A DNA stretch of 64,000 nt from assembly GCA_026008535.1 (NCBI GenBank), contig BRKX01000009.1:52945001-53009000 (forward strand), in the 5' to 3' direction. The notes under the pieces were generated by a model, which saw only the letters and a list, made by a program, of their open reading frames with translations, was not told the origin of the DNA and searched no databases. Within the stretch, counting starts at the first letter, position 1; every line of letters starts with the position of its first letter. Positions 48,290-59,607 of the stretch are shown one piece after another. This stretch comes from Perilla frutescens (lineage: Eukaryota > Streptophyta > Magnoliopsida > Lamiales > Lamiaceae). A program made the position numbers and the translations under genes.

Positions 48290-48960
48290 AATATGATGCT
48301 AAAATTAAAGAAATATGAGGCTAAATATGTTGTCAAATTCTCATTACGGTTTATTGCATACGCTGTTATTGTTTCTCATATCCTGCTAAAATGAGAAAAT
48401 TATCATGCTAAAATGAGGGATGCAGCATGCTAAATTTGATGTCACACTCACATTAAGGTTCATGTTCCCAATTACGGTTTATGGGATTCTCATTATGATT
48501 CATTGTTCCCAATTATGGTTTATTACATTCCAAGTAGGGTTTATGAGATTCTCATTAGGGTTCATTATTCTCAATTAGGGTTTATGAGATTTTCATTAGG
48601 GTTTATTGTTCCTAATTAGGGTTTATTCATCTGAGTTAATTTTTTTTACATTCCAATTAGATCATTGTTCCATTGTTTGTTTATCAAATCATGATAAAAT
48701 GAGAAACGTATTAGGCTATAATGAGGTAAGTAGAATGCTAAATTTATTATGACATTTCCATTAGTGTTCATTGTTCCCAATTAGGGTTTATTACATTCCA
48801 ATTAAGGTTCATTATTCCCAATTAGGGTTTATGAGATTCCCATTAGGGTTCATTGTTCCCTATTAAGGTTTATTACATTCCATTTTTTATTTATCAGATC
48901 ATTGTTCCATTGTCCCATTAGGGTTCATTGTGTCCGTATTAGGGTATAGAAGATCATGCG
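48290..48960 (+). repeat. Array of 'caattagggttyat' and 'atgctaaaatga' words
   Basis: About 15 copies of a unit like AATTAGGGTTTAT, alternating with 'gagattctcattagggttcattgttccc', over 500 bp. Copies of ATGCTAAAATGAG are mixed in. Spacing is irregular (about 28-35 bp). The resemblance to the telomere repeat is superficial. Confidence 0.8.
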
Positions 48961-50059
48961 AAAATGAGGGCAATATGATGCTAAAATAACACAGTTAATG
49001 ATGCTAAATATGAAAATGGTATGATGCTAAAATAAAACAACAAAATCATGTTTGTATAAACAAAAATACATACTAATAGTAACATTCCCAAATATGCATC
49101 GCAAAATGTCTGAAACTAATATTCATCACCTTAAACTAACAATATTTATAAACTAACATTCATAAGATATCTGTCTTCAAACTGGTAGTACTTGCAGAAA
49201 ATATTCATCAGCTTAAACTAACAATATTTATAAACTAACATTCATAACATATCTGTTTTCAAACTGGTAGTAGTTGCAGAAATTTAAGTAAGAGTACAAA
49301 TCACTTGGACAGAACAAATTCGTCAACATTAATCGGACCATCTTCACATGAGATCTTGTAGTGTAGGTTTGCCTCGGCTTTGTTCCTTACACTTTGTACA
49401 TTAATGTCTGCACTCAGAATTGCAGCACAGTACTTGAGCTCTCGTGTATTTCAACTGCTTCAGATTATTTTACTTGATTCCACTTTTTCAATACTTTAAG
49501 CCATCTCCTTCGTACATTTCCAAATGTCTCATCACATAAACACCGCGGTTAATCTTATTGGTGTCATTCCTCCAGGACATCTTCAATCTTTCAGCAAAAT
49601 TCGAAATTCTTGGACAATTGTGCCGTTTTTTTTTCTTCTGGTCATTTTTCTTCATGAAATCTAACAGAAACTTGACCTGTATATTTTGCTTGTTAGTGGT
49701 ATTTTGTTGAATGTTAAACATTTATATTGTTGAGTTGTTCATACCGTGAGGTTTGGGATGTCACCATACTTGACTCTTTCTTCATCGTCCATCACTGACG
49801 AATTGTCAAGTATCTCCACATTGTCATTTCCTTCTTTTATTGTCTTTGTTCTTCATTCTCCAAGTTCCATTTTGTTGTCATTTTTTGTCTTTGTTCTTCT
49901 TTCTTCTTGTTCAACCTACTTTGTGTATCTCATCATCCGCTGTTTTTCATTTTGTAGTAGTTATAGTTAGTTATAAAAAAAATATTAGCAAGATATTGGT
50001 TATGAATGCTGATATTAACTGCAGTATACTTGTTTTCATAGATCATGAAATTGTATGTG

Positions 50060-51100
50060 TAAAAGTCTTACATGCTAAAATGTGTATTTGTTTGTGCTAA
50101 AATGAGGATTTGTTTGTGTTAACATAAATTTTTCTGCATGCTATTATGGAACGAAATATATATTAAAATTGAGTTTTATTTTTAGCTTACAACAATAAAC
50201 ACCTCTACATTATTTCATCTCAATCTAATAAATATACAGATTAATGCTAAAAAATTTATTTGTTCATGTTATAATGTATTCTATAACATGCTAAAATGAT
50301 GATTCATTCGTGCTAACATGAATTTTTCCACATACAATTATGAAAAGGAATATATGCTAAAAATGAGTTAAACAGATTAATGCAAAAAATTTCATTTGTT
50401 GATGCTAAAATGAATTCTATAACATGCTAAAATGAGGATTTATTCGTGTTAACAAGAATTTTTCTACATGCTATTATGGAAGAAAATATGCTAAAAATGA
50501 GTTTTGTTAACGAGCTTACAACAACAGACACCTCGACATTATTTCATCTCAATTTAATAGATACACATATTAATGTTAAAAATTTTATTTGTTCATGCTA
50601 AAATGTATTCTATGACATGCTAAAATGAGGATTTCTTCGTGCTAACATGAATATTTCTACATGATATTATGGAACGAAATGTGCTAAAAATGAGTCTTGT
50701 TCATAAACTTACAACAACAGACACCTCAACATTATTTCATCTCAATCTAATAGATATATAGATTAATGCTAAAAATTTTATTTGTTCATGCTAAAATGAC
50801 ATTTTTCCTGAAAATCAACAAATGAGTCATGTTAATTTATACTGATAATTTTTTGTATTTCATGGTTACAAATTAGAACGAAAAAATAGGACATTGGTAT
50901 CACATCCAGCTGAGAAATACCACTACATTATTGCATCTCAATACAATAAAAATTAGTATTGTTTACATCCTAAAATTACTCTTGTTTATATGATTACAAC
51001 AACAGAAATACATCAACATCACTTTATCCCAATTTAATAAATACATAAATCAATGCTAAAGTTCTATTCGTTCATGCTAAAATGAGTATTTGAAAATCAA
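50060..51100 (+). repeat. Array of ATGCTAAAATGA words in larger units
   Basis: More than a dozen copies of TGCTAAAATGA and close variants, in units of about 170-200 bp. Each unit repeats 'aacaacagacacctc', 'attatttcatctcaat', 'agattaatgctaaaa' and 'ttcatgctaaaatg' (starting near 50180, 50330, 50515, 50700 and, more worn, 50910). Confidence 0.8.
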
Positions 51101-51603
51101 CCGGTTATTCATGTAAAAATTATTTGGACAATATTTTGTACTCCATGATTACACATTAAAACGAAATCGAAAAAATTAGACGAACGAATTTTTTTGTACC
51201 TTTTTTACAGATTCGAACTGCAACTAGTTTTATTTTCTGCCATGGTTGTTTGATTCAAACTTGTTGCAGAACTTCGTCAATCTTCAACGAAATTCTTCTC
51301 TCTGTATAGTTTGAATCGCAACGCTTCATTGATGTTTTGGATTGAATTGAATTTGTAGTTGTAATTTCTGCCATGATTTGTTGATTCTCTCTCGTATGTT
51401 TACTTCTTTAAAAGTTAGGGTATTTTTTTTCACTTTCTTCCGATTTTGCCCTTAATGAAAAGTGTTGTTTAATTTTTTTCCATTTAATTACAATTTTGGC
51501 ACCGCCTAAATTTTTTAATCTCAACTATCCAAATTGAACAATGAGTGGATGTGATTGGTTCCTAGTTCCCACCTAAGGTAGGGTTCTCACCAGATCTCAT
51601 CCC

Positions 51604-52703
51604 TATATACATATATCCACATTTCAATATATATTTATTTTTGTAGACATAAATGATGGGGGTTCATATTGTCTTAATCTAGAATATTTTTTAGACACAA
51701 ACGTGAATCATAAGACATCATAAGAGATGTTGAGAAGTGGTGTATTATTTATTTAAAAATTATAAACAAGAACTATGCTAAGAGCTTATACATATGTCTT
51801 ACATATATGAGAGTTCACAATTTGATTGGGCTACTCAAAATATGTATGGAGGTCAAAATGTGCATCAACAAAATAATTAGGTCAGTGGCATTATCCAATC
51901 CATGGCGAAACAGTTGGAAGAAATCAAGAAACATATCAAGCGCATGTGCATAATTATATGCAAAATTACGCTAATGTAATAAGTTGGTACCAATATTGTT
52001 TGGAACAAAATGACATTCCATCTACTATGTTTGAACCCCATATATGCTCCTTTTTGTATTAATTGTAATTTATAATGTTTATTTAGTTATTTTATATTGT
52101 ATTATGTATTATTTTATCAAATGTACTGTATTGAACACTATTTATATAATCTATTATTCATATGGTTGCTTTCAAAATATAATTCTATCGAAATTTTTGA
52201 GTAGAATATTTGCATAATAATATGTTACAATAATTCCTAAAATTTCTTGTTAAATTTTCAAAATTTTAATATAGTTACCGTAAAATTAAAGTTGTGATAT
52301 TTAGTGTAATAACGATATTTTCATCTTTGGTAACATCGAACAACATTGTTAAACTGAATTAGATGTCATCATTACCAAGCCTCTGAGGAAATAAGGACTC
52401 GTCATCAAACTGCGGTCTCATTCCAGGCCATCAAATATTCCGCACATCGAGGGTTGTATTTTTTATTTTTATTTTGAAGTAGTAAGGGGTTATTCAGACA
52501 AATTTGTCTAAAAAAATAATATTTGTATTTATATTATTATTTAGAAGTTGTACAGAGAAAAATGGGGTCATGATTTATGAATAGATAGAATGACCCATAG
52601 CATAATAGAGTTATAAATTCAACTTGGCTCGATTTCTAAAAAACACAATTCGATTTCGATTGTGAATTTTCTAAATCGAACACTACCGTTTGCTATCCCT
52701 AAG
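51604..52703. other. Remainder of the outer element and flank
   Basis: Contains the right part of the older inverted-repeat element (to 52330) and then AT-rich DNA. No gene recognised. Confidence 0.45.
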
Positions 52704-53186
52704 TAAGGATGACAACAGGTCGGATCTGGAGCGAATCTTGTTGAATCTAGATCCATATCCTTTTTTTTTCTCAGATCCAGATCCGCTCCAGATACGTCGG
52801 ATCCAAAAATTTGAAATCCAGATCCAAATCTATTGGATCTGCGGATCTCATCCACGGATCTAGATTTTTGTTTAAAATAGAATTTAAAATGAGACAAAAT
52901 TAAAACAACACTGTCAACACAATAATAAACATCCAAAACAAGTCGACAACATCCAAATATAAAATATAATATATATATATATATATTTATATAAAATATA
53001 AATATATATAGAGAGAGAGATCCGCGGGTTGGATCCGGACCTAAAATTTTAAGATCTAGATAGGCAGTAAAAAAAATTATAGAGATTGATGCGGATCCGT
53101 CGGATCCAAAATTTTGTGATCCAAATCCTCAAAAATGGATTTGAATCTGCGGATCTGGAGCGGATCCAAGATCCATGCCATCTCTA
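52704..53186. mobile_element. hAT-like MITE with GGATCC-rich interior
   Basis: The left end TAAGGATGACAACAGGTCGG and the right end (reverse complement TAGAGATGGCATGGATC) resemble the widespread plant 'TAGGGATGGCAA' ends. Inside, 'agatccagatccgctcc' and 'ggatctggagcggatcc' form many short inverted repeats. The flanking 8 bases (TCCCTAAG and TCTCCAGG) are only partly alike, so the duplication is weak. Confidence 0.6.
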
Positions 53187-53239
53187 TCTCCAGGTGAGGC
53201 TAAAAACACACATCTGATGTGGCAAAATGTGAAGATGTT

Positions 53240-53247
53240 TATAAATA
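53240..53247 (+). promoter_or_regulatory. Probable TATA box of the mTERF gene
   Basis: TATAAATA, about 190 bp before the ATG. It would place the transcription start near 53270-53280. This is the best match in the short upstream region; the hAT-like element ends about 50 bp before it. Confidence 0.45.
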
Positions 53248-53438
53248 GATGGGGTAAATTGTAATTTCCGCATAATAAATCTCCTTAAACCCTGTAATCT
53301 TTATCTGACGCCAAGCTAAATCAGACGCTGATTATTTTTTTCGCCGGTGCTTCATCTTCTGAGGCAAGTGAATTTTTCCCTTGAAAAACCCACATTTTAT
53401 ATATTTAACTGATTCCAATTGTTACTTTTTTCGTGAGC

Positions 53439-54593
53439 ATGGCTGCAATTTTGCGCAAAGATTTCATGTGTTTATTCTCGAGGAATTCCTCATTTCTATG
53501 CAAATCTAGGGTTTTATTTTCTACTTTCGCGGAGAAGAAATCCGTAAGCAATCCCACAGTTTTCGATTTCTTGATTCACAAACACCATTTCTCTCCTGAA
53601 GCAGCTGCGGAAGTTTCCTCTGCTTTAACCCCTTTGAGGAACCCAGAAAAATCCGATTCCCTTCTGTCATTCTTGAAAGAAAACGGGTTTTCGAATTCCC
53701 ATTTGGAGAAACTCTTGAAATACAGAGCTTCATTCATCTCGGCCGATCTTGAGCAATCAGTCAAGCCCAAGATCAAGATTTTCCAAGAACTGGGTTTCTC
53801 CAACAATGAAATTGCTTCTCTGTTTGCGAGCAATCCCTCGATTTTCTATAGGAGTGCAAATAATCGAGTCATCCCGGCATTATCTAGGCTGAGGAATTTG
53901 TTGGGATCTGATGCCAATGTTGTGAAGCTTGTGAAGAAATCTGGGTGGTTCGTGATAAAGGATTTGGATAAGCAGATGTTACCAAATATCGAATTCTTGA
54001 AGAGCCGTAATGTGGATATGGAGCAAATCATTAGGTGTATGCATTCCTTTACAAGATTTCTGTTGCAGAAACCTGAAAATGTGAGAAAACAAGCGGAGAA
54101 GGCCGAGGAATTGGGGGCGCAATCAAGTTCCAAAATGTATATTCATGCTGTGCGGGTCATTGGCTCAATGAGTGATGAAGCTTGGGAGAGGAAGCTGCAG
54201 GCTCTCCGGGGTTTGGGATTTTCGGAAGATGGGATTTTGAAAGCATTCAGGAAGTGTCCTCCAATATTTTCTGTCTCGGTGAAGAAGATGAAGGAGGTTA
54301 ATGAGATTTTGGTTTCCACAGGAAAATATGATACAGCAAGTATTGTTAGCTACCCGTTGACACTTTGTTGTAGCGTCGAGAAGAGGCATAAGCCTCGACT
54401 GCAAGTATTAGCCGCTTTGGATCGTAAGAAATTGATTAAGAAGTGGCCTAGTTTAGGAACAGTGAGCACTGTATCAGACGAGTATTTCTTTAGGAGGTTT
54501 GTTGGCCCTTATATGGATGAAGTTGGCCATTTGTTTGTTGTGAAGAGCACAACCAGTGGCAAAAGCAAGGCGAAGCTTTCGCCATTAACTTAA
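53439..54593 (+). CDS. mTERF family protein, probably mitochondrial, 384 aa
   Basis: Intronless frame from the ATG at 53439, the only in-frame ATG near the start of homology, to a TAA at 54593. The N-terminus (MAAILRKDFMCLFSRNSSFLCKSRVLF) is basic, Ser-rich and free of acidic residues apart from one Asp, like a mitochondrial presequence. It then follows the pattern of the large intronless land-plant mTERF clade: TVFDFLIHKHHFSPEAA, repeated about-30-residue helical mTERF units with the xPxxL/F motif (for example SNPSIFYRS, RKCPPIFSVS, SYPLTLCCSVEKRHKPRL) and a short basic tail. mTERF proteins are helical-repeat nucleic-acid binders that act on organelle transcription, splicing or translation. 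The precise target of this member cannot be read from sequence. Length is normal and there are no breaks, so it is probably functional. Confidence 0.93.
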   Translation: MAAILRKDFMCLFSRNSSFLCKSRVLFSTFAEKKSVSNPTVFDFLIHKHHFSPEAAAEVSSALTPLRNPEKSDSLLSFLKENGFSNSHLEKLLKYRASFISADLEQSVKPKIKIFQELGFSNNEIASLFASNPSIFYRSANNRVIPALSRLRNLLGSDANVVKLVKKSGWFVIKDLDKQMLPNIEFLKSRNVDMEQIIRCMHSFTRFLLQKPENVRKQAEKAEELGAQSSSKMYIHAVRVIGSMSDEAWERKLQALRGLGFSEDGILKAFRKCPPIFSVSVKKMKEVNEILVSTGKYDTASIVSYPLTLCCSVEKRHKPRLQVLAALDRKKLIKKWPSLGTVSTVSDEYFFRRFVGPYMDEVGHLFVVKSTTSGKSKAKLSPLT

Positions 54594-56626
54594 TTTTCGC
54601 ATTTCATCACTGAAAACTATAGCCAGAAGTAGATGCATTTTGCTTGTGGAATATGATGTTGCTCCAATTTTATGGCGTTCGTGCGAATCACGACCTGCCA
54701 CAAAGGTTTTGTTGCTCATCTAATGTAGCTGTTTGATATTTCTTGAGTCCTTCATGTTTCATTGTGATATCCTCTACACTTTTTCCTTGGGAAAACTAAA
54801 AATTGCTCCTCATTTGTCTGAATTCTGGTTCTTGTTTTGGAAATCTGTTTTGTAAGTATTTTTTTTTTTATCAACGCTGTAGATAATTTTATGCAGTAAA
54901 AATCCTGATGTGGATCAATTTTGATGCTTTCTTTATCTTGATTCTTCATTCTTCTCTTGCTAAAAGTTTTACTTCAAAAAAACTGTGATTCTCACTGCGT
55001 TCATTAGCGGAATTGTGTGTGACAATTCGATTTGTAAATATTAGAAAACCGCCCAAATGGCACCATGATCTCCCTTCTCCCCTAAGTAGTATATTCATTA
55101 TATTCGTTGTAACTAGAATTATATCAGTCAAACAGTCAGTAAATATAACATGAATCACGCTAAAAAAACTTAATAATGGGTTCCACCTCCACCTATACGA
55201 ATAAAACACATAGATATACACATTTTGAGTGAATATAATGAAAAAGGTGATATACAGTTAGATGAATTTTAAAAAGATTAGTATTTGATTAATATTCGAA
55301 TCATATTCAATAATGAAAATCCTAACACCTTGAATTGTAAGCGCAAATCCCTCTCCCAGTGTGCAGTGTACGTGCGGTCAATGTGAGGTCATTTTTGTTC
55401 ACGCACATCACAAAACAAAAATATATCCATGAAAACAACTCAACTATGAGGCAATGAACACGTGTTACACTTAGGGAAAAGTGTATAAAAGATTCTCAAA
55501 TGAAGAAAGCATAAAGAGTATTCACACGAATGCTAGCACAACCTAAACTACAAAATGGGATTAAAAAAATTTGTACACTGGAACAGGCATGGAAGGACGG
55601 GATACAGACGACGAAAGTGGAGTAGGTGAGGGTAATGCTTGACTATTTGATGCCATTTCAAAGTACCTAAATTTCAAAACAAAGCACGTCCCATGCAGCA
55701 TCCCAACTGCAACACAGCTACTAAAAGCATTCATCAAAAATCTGCATCATCGTCTATAGTTATCAGCAACAAGTGTGTACAGCAACAATCGATCTACAAC
55801 AGGTACCTCACAGCTACAGCAACAATCTCATGTGCTGTAACATAGTAACTGATATCAGCATAAAGCAAGGAAAGGATTACAACTAGTGAACTAAATTCTC
55901 GAAACGCTTTTAAAGAGCCAAAACAGTGCGAAAACCTAGGAGGTTAATGTCTTACAACCCTCAAACATAATGGATAGACTAACATCAGGAGGTCCCTAAT
56001 ACGTTATTAGCAAATAGAATCAATTCCCACATGCAGTGTGTGATGTAATATTGGGAATTAGGAATTTTAATGTGATCATACAATAACAAGCAAGTATCCA
56101 TTACCTCACCAATACTGACAAGGTCAGAAAGCTTGTAAACAAACCTTAGATCATCACCAGCAAGAAATCATAACAATCAACAGCAATGTAAAAGCAGCAT
56201 CAACACGGAGTCATCTAAAAACAGTATCAATAGCTGCTGCATCATCTTGTCAATCAGCAACTACCTCATGGTCACAAACTATAGAAGGCAAATAAAGACT
56301 TCATATGAGTAAACTATTCAATAGCGCACATTCATATTATAGGAGAAAGCATCTAACTTAGTTGGTCATTAATGAAACTACTGAAAAAAACTCAATCCAC
56401 CAAAGAAAGATTGATACCAAACCATTAAAGTCTGGTGCAGAGCCTAACATTAAACGATAAAATAAATCCAGTACAATGGATAGGTATTCAAACTGATGAT
56501 CGATCTTCAGGGAAATTGTTGATTGAAATCATCATATGATGATAACAAGATGAATCAAGTTACTCAAGAAAGCACAAGCTACTGCCAAACACAGCATCAT
56601 GCCAAAGATCCATAAAGCTGCACCCA
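54594..56626. other. Convergent intergenic region and 3'UTRs
   Basis: About 2 kb between the mTERF stop and the SC35 stop, which face each other. The part nearest 56626 is likely SC35 3'UTR and is less AT-rich than most intergenic DNA here. No further gene or transposon is recognised. Confidence 0.5.
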
Positions 56627-58455
56627 TTAATCCTGAAGGGAAAAGAAAAAGATCAAAATGCTACTGAGAAGAACAATTTGACACAAGCAAGATATAAGGT
56701 AGGGTACAAATACTTACATCAGCCTCATAACGTGGAGATGGGCTTCGAGAATCATGACGGCCACGAGGAGAGAGACTCTTAGGGGTGGTTGATCGCTCTT
56801 TATGATTAAGCATATCAGGACTTGCACCCCTGGATGGAGGTGACTTGTTTGGGGAAGGAGTCCTCCGAGGACTGAGACTGCGTCGCGCAGGAGAAGCACT
56901 ATCATATACACCAATGACAATAAGAATTCAAATTAAACAGCAACAAAGTATTATTAGTGTACGAATACCTTCCATAAGACCGACTTCGTCTACGTCTCTC
57001 ATCATCATATTTTCCTCTACCACGTTCTCTGCGATAACCAGGACTGCCACTACGACTTCGGCTCCGGGACCTGCTTCTGCTTCGAGGAGGATAATCCCTG
57101 TGCCTGTCACGATGAGACTCGCGCTCACTTCTACCCCTACTTCTACTGGGGCTTCTCCTCCTGTAATCTCGATCCCTGTAATCACCCTTGAGCATTAACT
57201 CATTTTCTGTACTAATATTGATGAACTGAAACTTAAACAGGAAAGAAAATTTGATTTAATAAGAGGCATATACTCAAGAAAGATTAGAAAGACCACATGC
57301 ACACATTAAAGGCATAGTATCCTACCTTGAATGAGGACTGAGGCTTCTAGACCTTCCTTTAGACTTGTAAGCAGGTTCCTCAATTCTACCTTTATGACTG
57401 ATCAAAACCACAATGTCTCTCTGTCAGAATTGGGTTTTGCATAGGAATCATACATCACTTGTATGAATGTCCAAAGAAGCTCCAAATCATGTAATCAGAA
57501 ATATATATCAACAACGAAACCTCTACGATCATTAACAGCAAAATCAAAATAAAAACTACGCAAAACCCTGCCCCAAACTAATAACACAACAAACAGTTGA
57601 GCAGTAAACAAACTTACATTCGTTCTGCATTAGGCCCATATTTAGCAAATTGAACCATTATTTCTCTTCCATCAACTAGTCTTCCTGCATGTGGCAGCAA
57701 AACAAATTGTCACAGTACAAAGAAGTGCAGTATTACAATCATGCTAACTATTTTCCATTTCTCTCCCAACTCACCATCTAGCTTTTCAACTGCCTTCTGA
57801 GCCTCATCTTGATACTTATAGCGAACAAATGCAAAACCCCTCGAGTCGCCGGTTCTGATTTGCGAAAAAGCACAAGTCAAGACTCAAGAACACTTTTGAA
57901 CAAGAAATTATCATGTTTAAAGTTCAATGGCGTCTATTAGTCTATTACAAACACAAGGACTAAACTCGTCACCAAGGTGTATGACAATTTTCAAACACGT
58001 GACAAAATTAAACTGCAATTAATAATTAAAATAAAACAAATCGTTTTGCACCATTGGAGCGTATTCTTCACCTACTCCAAACAAAAATCAAGAATCCTCT
58101 ATATTTTAATAATTCTTGCATTAAAAAAAAAAACACAAGTGCAATTACATCCCAAATCAACACACATACACAAAAATACACATCGTATGGAAACATGCTA
58201 AAATTACCTACGGTCTCGAGGAATGAACACATCGACAACTTTTCCATACTTATCAAAGAGGGGAAACAAGTCATCTGCTGTAGTACCTGAATAAAGCCCC
58301 CCCAAAAAAAAGTCATAAAAAACAAACAAACAAAGGGTTTGAAAAATTGAAGTAAAAAAGAGGATGAGTGGAAACGAACGGAAAGTAATGTTGAGGACGA
58401 GGAGAGAGAAGGTGTCTTTGATGTCCGGCGGGCCAGATCTTCCGAAATGCGACAT
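56627..58455 (-). CDS. SC35: SC35-type serine/arginine-rich splicing factor, 255 aa
   Basis: Eight coding exons with GT-AG borders and matching phase: 58380-58455, 58208-58286, 57775-57854, 57618-57684, 57326-57397, 56969-57175, 56718-56898, 56627-56632 (Asp plus stop). The product begins MSHFGRSGPPDI and has one RRM: RNP2 LLVLNI at about 18-23, TTADDLFPLFDKYG, then RNP1 RGFAFVRY at 57-64 and IMVQFAKYGPNAERI. From about residue 125 it is an RS domain (RRRSPSRSRGRS, RSRSRSRSRSGSPG, SASPARRSLSPRRTPSP). This is the layout of plant SC35. SR proteins bind exonic enhancers, recruit U1 and U2 components in the nucleus and are phosphorylated on the RS domain. The final exon holds only two codons. Plant SR genes are usually alternatively spliced, so other isoforms are likely. 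The gene converges with mTERF. Confidence 0.93.
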
Positions 58456-58620
58456 TGATTCGACCTTCGATGAGAGAAAATGATTAGATCATTTCTGGAG
58501 GCTACCTGTTCGGACGATTTTGCCCCTCTAAGAACTGCTCCAATCTTCAAATACCCCATGGCTCTAGGCTTTTACTAATCAACACAACTTTCCAATTTTA
58601 ATTAGAGTCTTTTTTTTTAT
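58456..58620 (-). promoter_or_regulatory. 5' leader and proximal upstream of SC35
   Basis: Less AT-rich than its surroundings up to about 58570, consistent with a transcribed leader. Then AT-rich DNA begins. A small upstream ATG-initiated frame (from 58559) runs through the start of the gene in another frame; I treat it as a leader artefact or upstream open frame, not a gene. Confidence 0.4.
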
Positions 58621-59024
58621 ATAAATAAGGAAAAAAGTGATCTTTAATATATGGTCTTTTTTATTAATATATTTGGAAATATAATATTTTTTTTATCAGT
58701 TTATGTATCAACTGATTAAAGTTTTATATTGTTTTTTATTTTATTTATTAATTATTGGTGTATTTTTATTTAGTAATTATCGGTGCATTTTTATTGCACT
58801 TTATATGCATAAAAGAGTGTGTTGTGTGCAATGTGTGTAGTTGAATTACAGTATTCGATCAAAAAATAAATGCTCCAGTTCTAACCTACAAATTAATTAA
58901 ACGTTTAAATATAATATATATTGCAATTGGAGAATACTAATAAATAAAAATATATAATTTTTTGATGCTAGCATTATAGCATGATACGAATATATATAAA
59001 AATATTTAATTTTTGAGAACTAAT
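58621..59024. other. Intergenic stretch
   Basis: AT-rich DNA between SC35 and the non-coding LTR element. Nothing recognised. Confidence 0.55.
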
Positions 59025-59029
59025 CTCAT

Positions 59030-59569
59030 TGTAGGTGGCGAAATTTTACAATATTATAAATAATATTTTTATTGATTTTAATATATTTATTTAGTTTTGT
59101 AATCATATCAAATCCAAAATTAGATAAAATATTTAAATAATAAAGATATTATTATATATAAATACTAGAATGACCAACCGTGCGATGCACGGATAAGAGA
59201 TACAATTTTTTTTATTATTTTTGTTACAAATTATAAGTATTAATAAAATTAAAATGAAACATACATTCACACTCAAATCCATATAAGGAATTTTTAAAGT
59301 CTACAATCTTTAAGATCGATCTAACACTTATCAAATTATAAATGTATGTCACTGGAAATGAGTTTGGATTCAAATTTTGATCCATTTGACAAAATTTTGA
59401 CATGTAAAATAGTTTTACACATTAAAAAAATAAATGAAATATTTTTATTCATTCTATAACATATAAAATTATGCTAACAAATATACAACATTGTTGATAA
59501 AACTTTTATACTTATTTAAAAGTTAATTATTTACGAATGTGTCGATGCGCATTTCACAAAAATAAATTA

Positions 59570-59607
<38 letters not shown>

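Larger units (their letters stand above)
45716..51603. mobile_element. Mutator-like element, FAR1 type, degenerate (MULE2, 5.89 kb)
   Basis: Terminal inverted repeats of about 100 bp (45716-45815 and 51505-51603) share TGAGAACCC, GTGGGAACTAGGAACCAATC and CAATTTGGAT. The 9 bases outside are TATATATAT and TATATACAT (8 of 9 match), consistent with a Mutator duplication, though the site is AT-repetitive. The plus strand carries pieces of a FAR1-type transposase. The right half is filled with arrays of short words. Inactive. Confidence 0.82.
44969..52330. mobile_element. Older inverted-repeat element hosting MULE2
   Basis: CCAAGGATGAAAATATCG (44969) matches CCAAAGATGAAAATATCG, the reverse complement of the far end (to 52330). 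Homology continues inward for about 50-100 bp ('atatcgcaa', 'ttgtgata'). Without MULE2 the element would be about 1.5 kb and non-coding. No clear duplication is seen, so the superfamily (hAT is possible) is open. Confidence 0.5.

Noticed and set aside
48470..48960. Many 'ttagggttt' words suggesting an interstitial telomere repeat
   Set aside because: Copies are about 30 bp apart within longer units and are not in tandem 7-bp register; they belong to the MULE2 array.
52619..52936. 105-codon minus-strand frame
   Set aside because: It runs across the edge of the hAT-like MITE and its GGATCC-type repeats; no domain is visible.
58068..58559. 163-codon minus-strand frame covering the SC35 start
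   Set aside because: It reads leader, exon and intron in a different frame from the well-supported SC35 protein.
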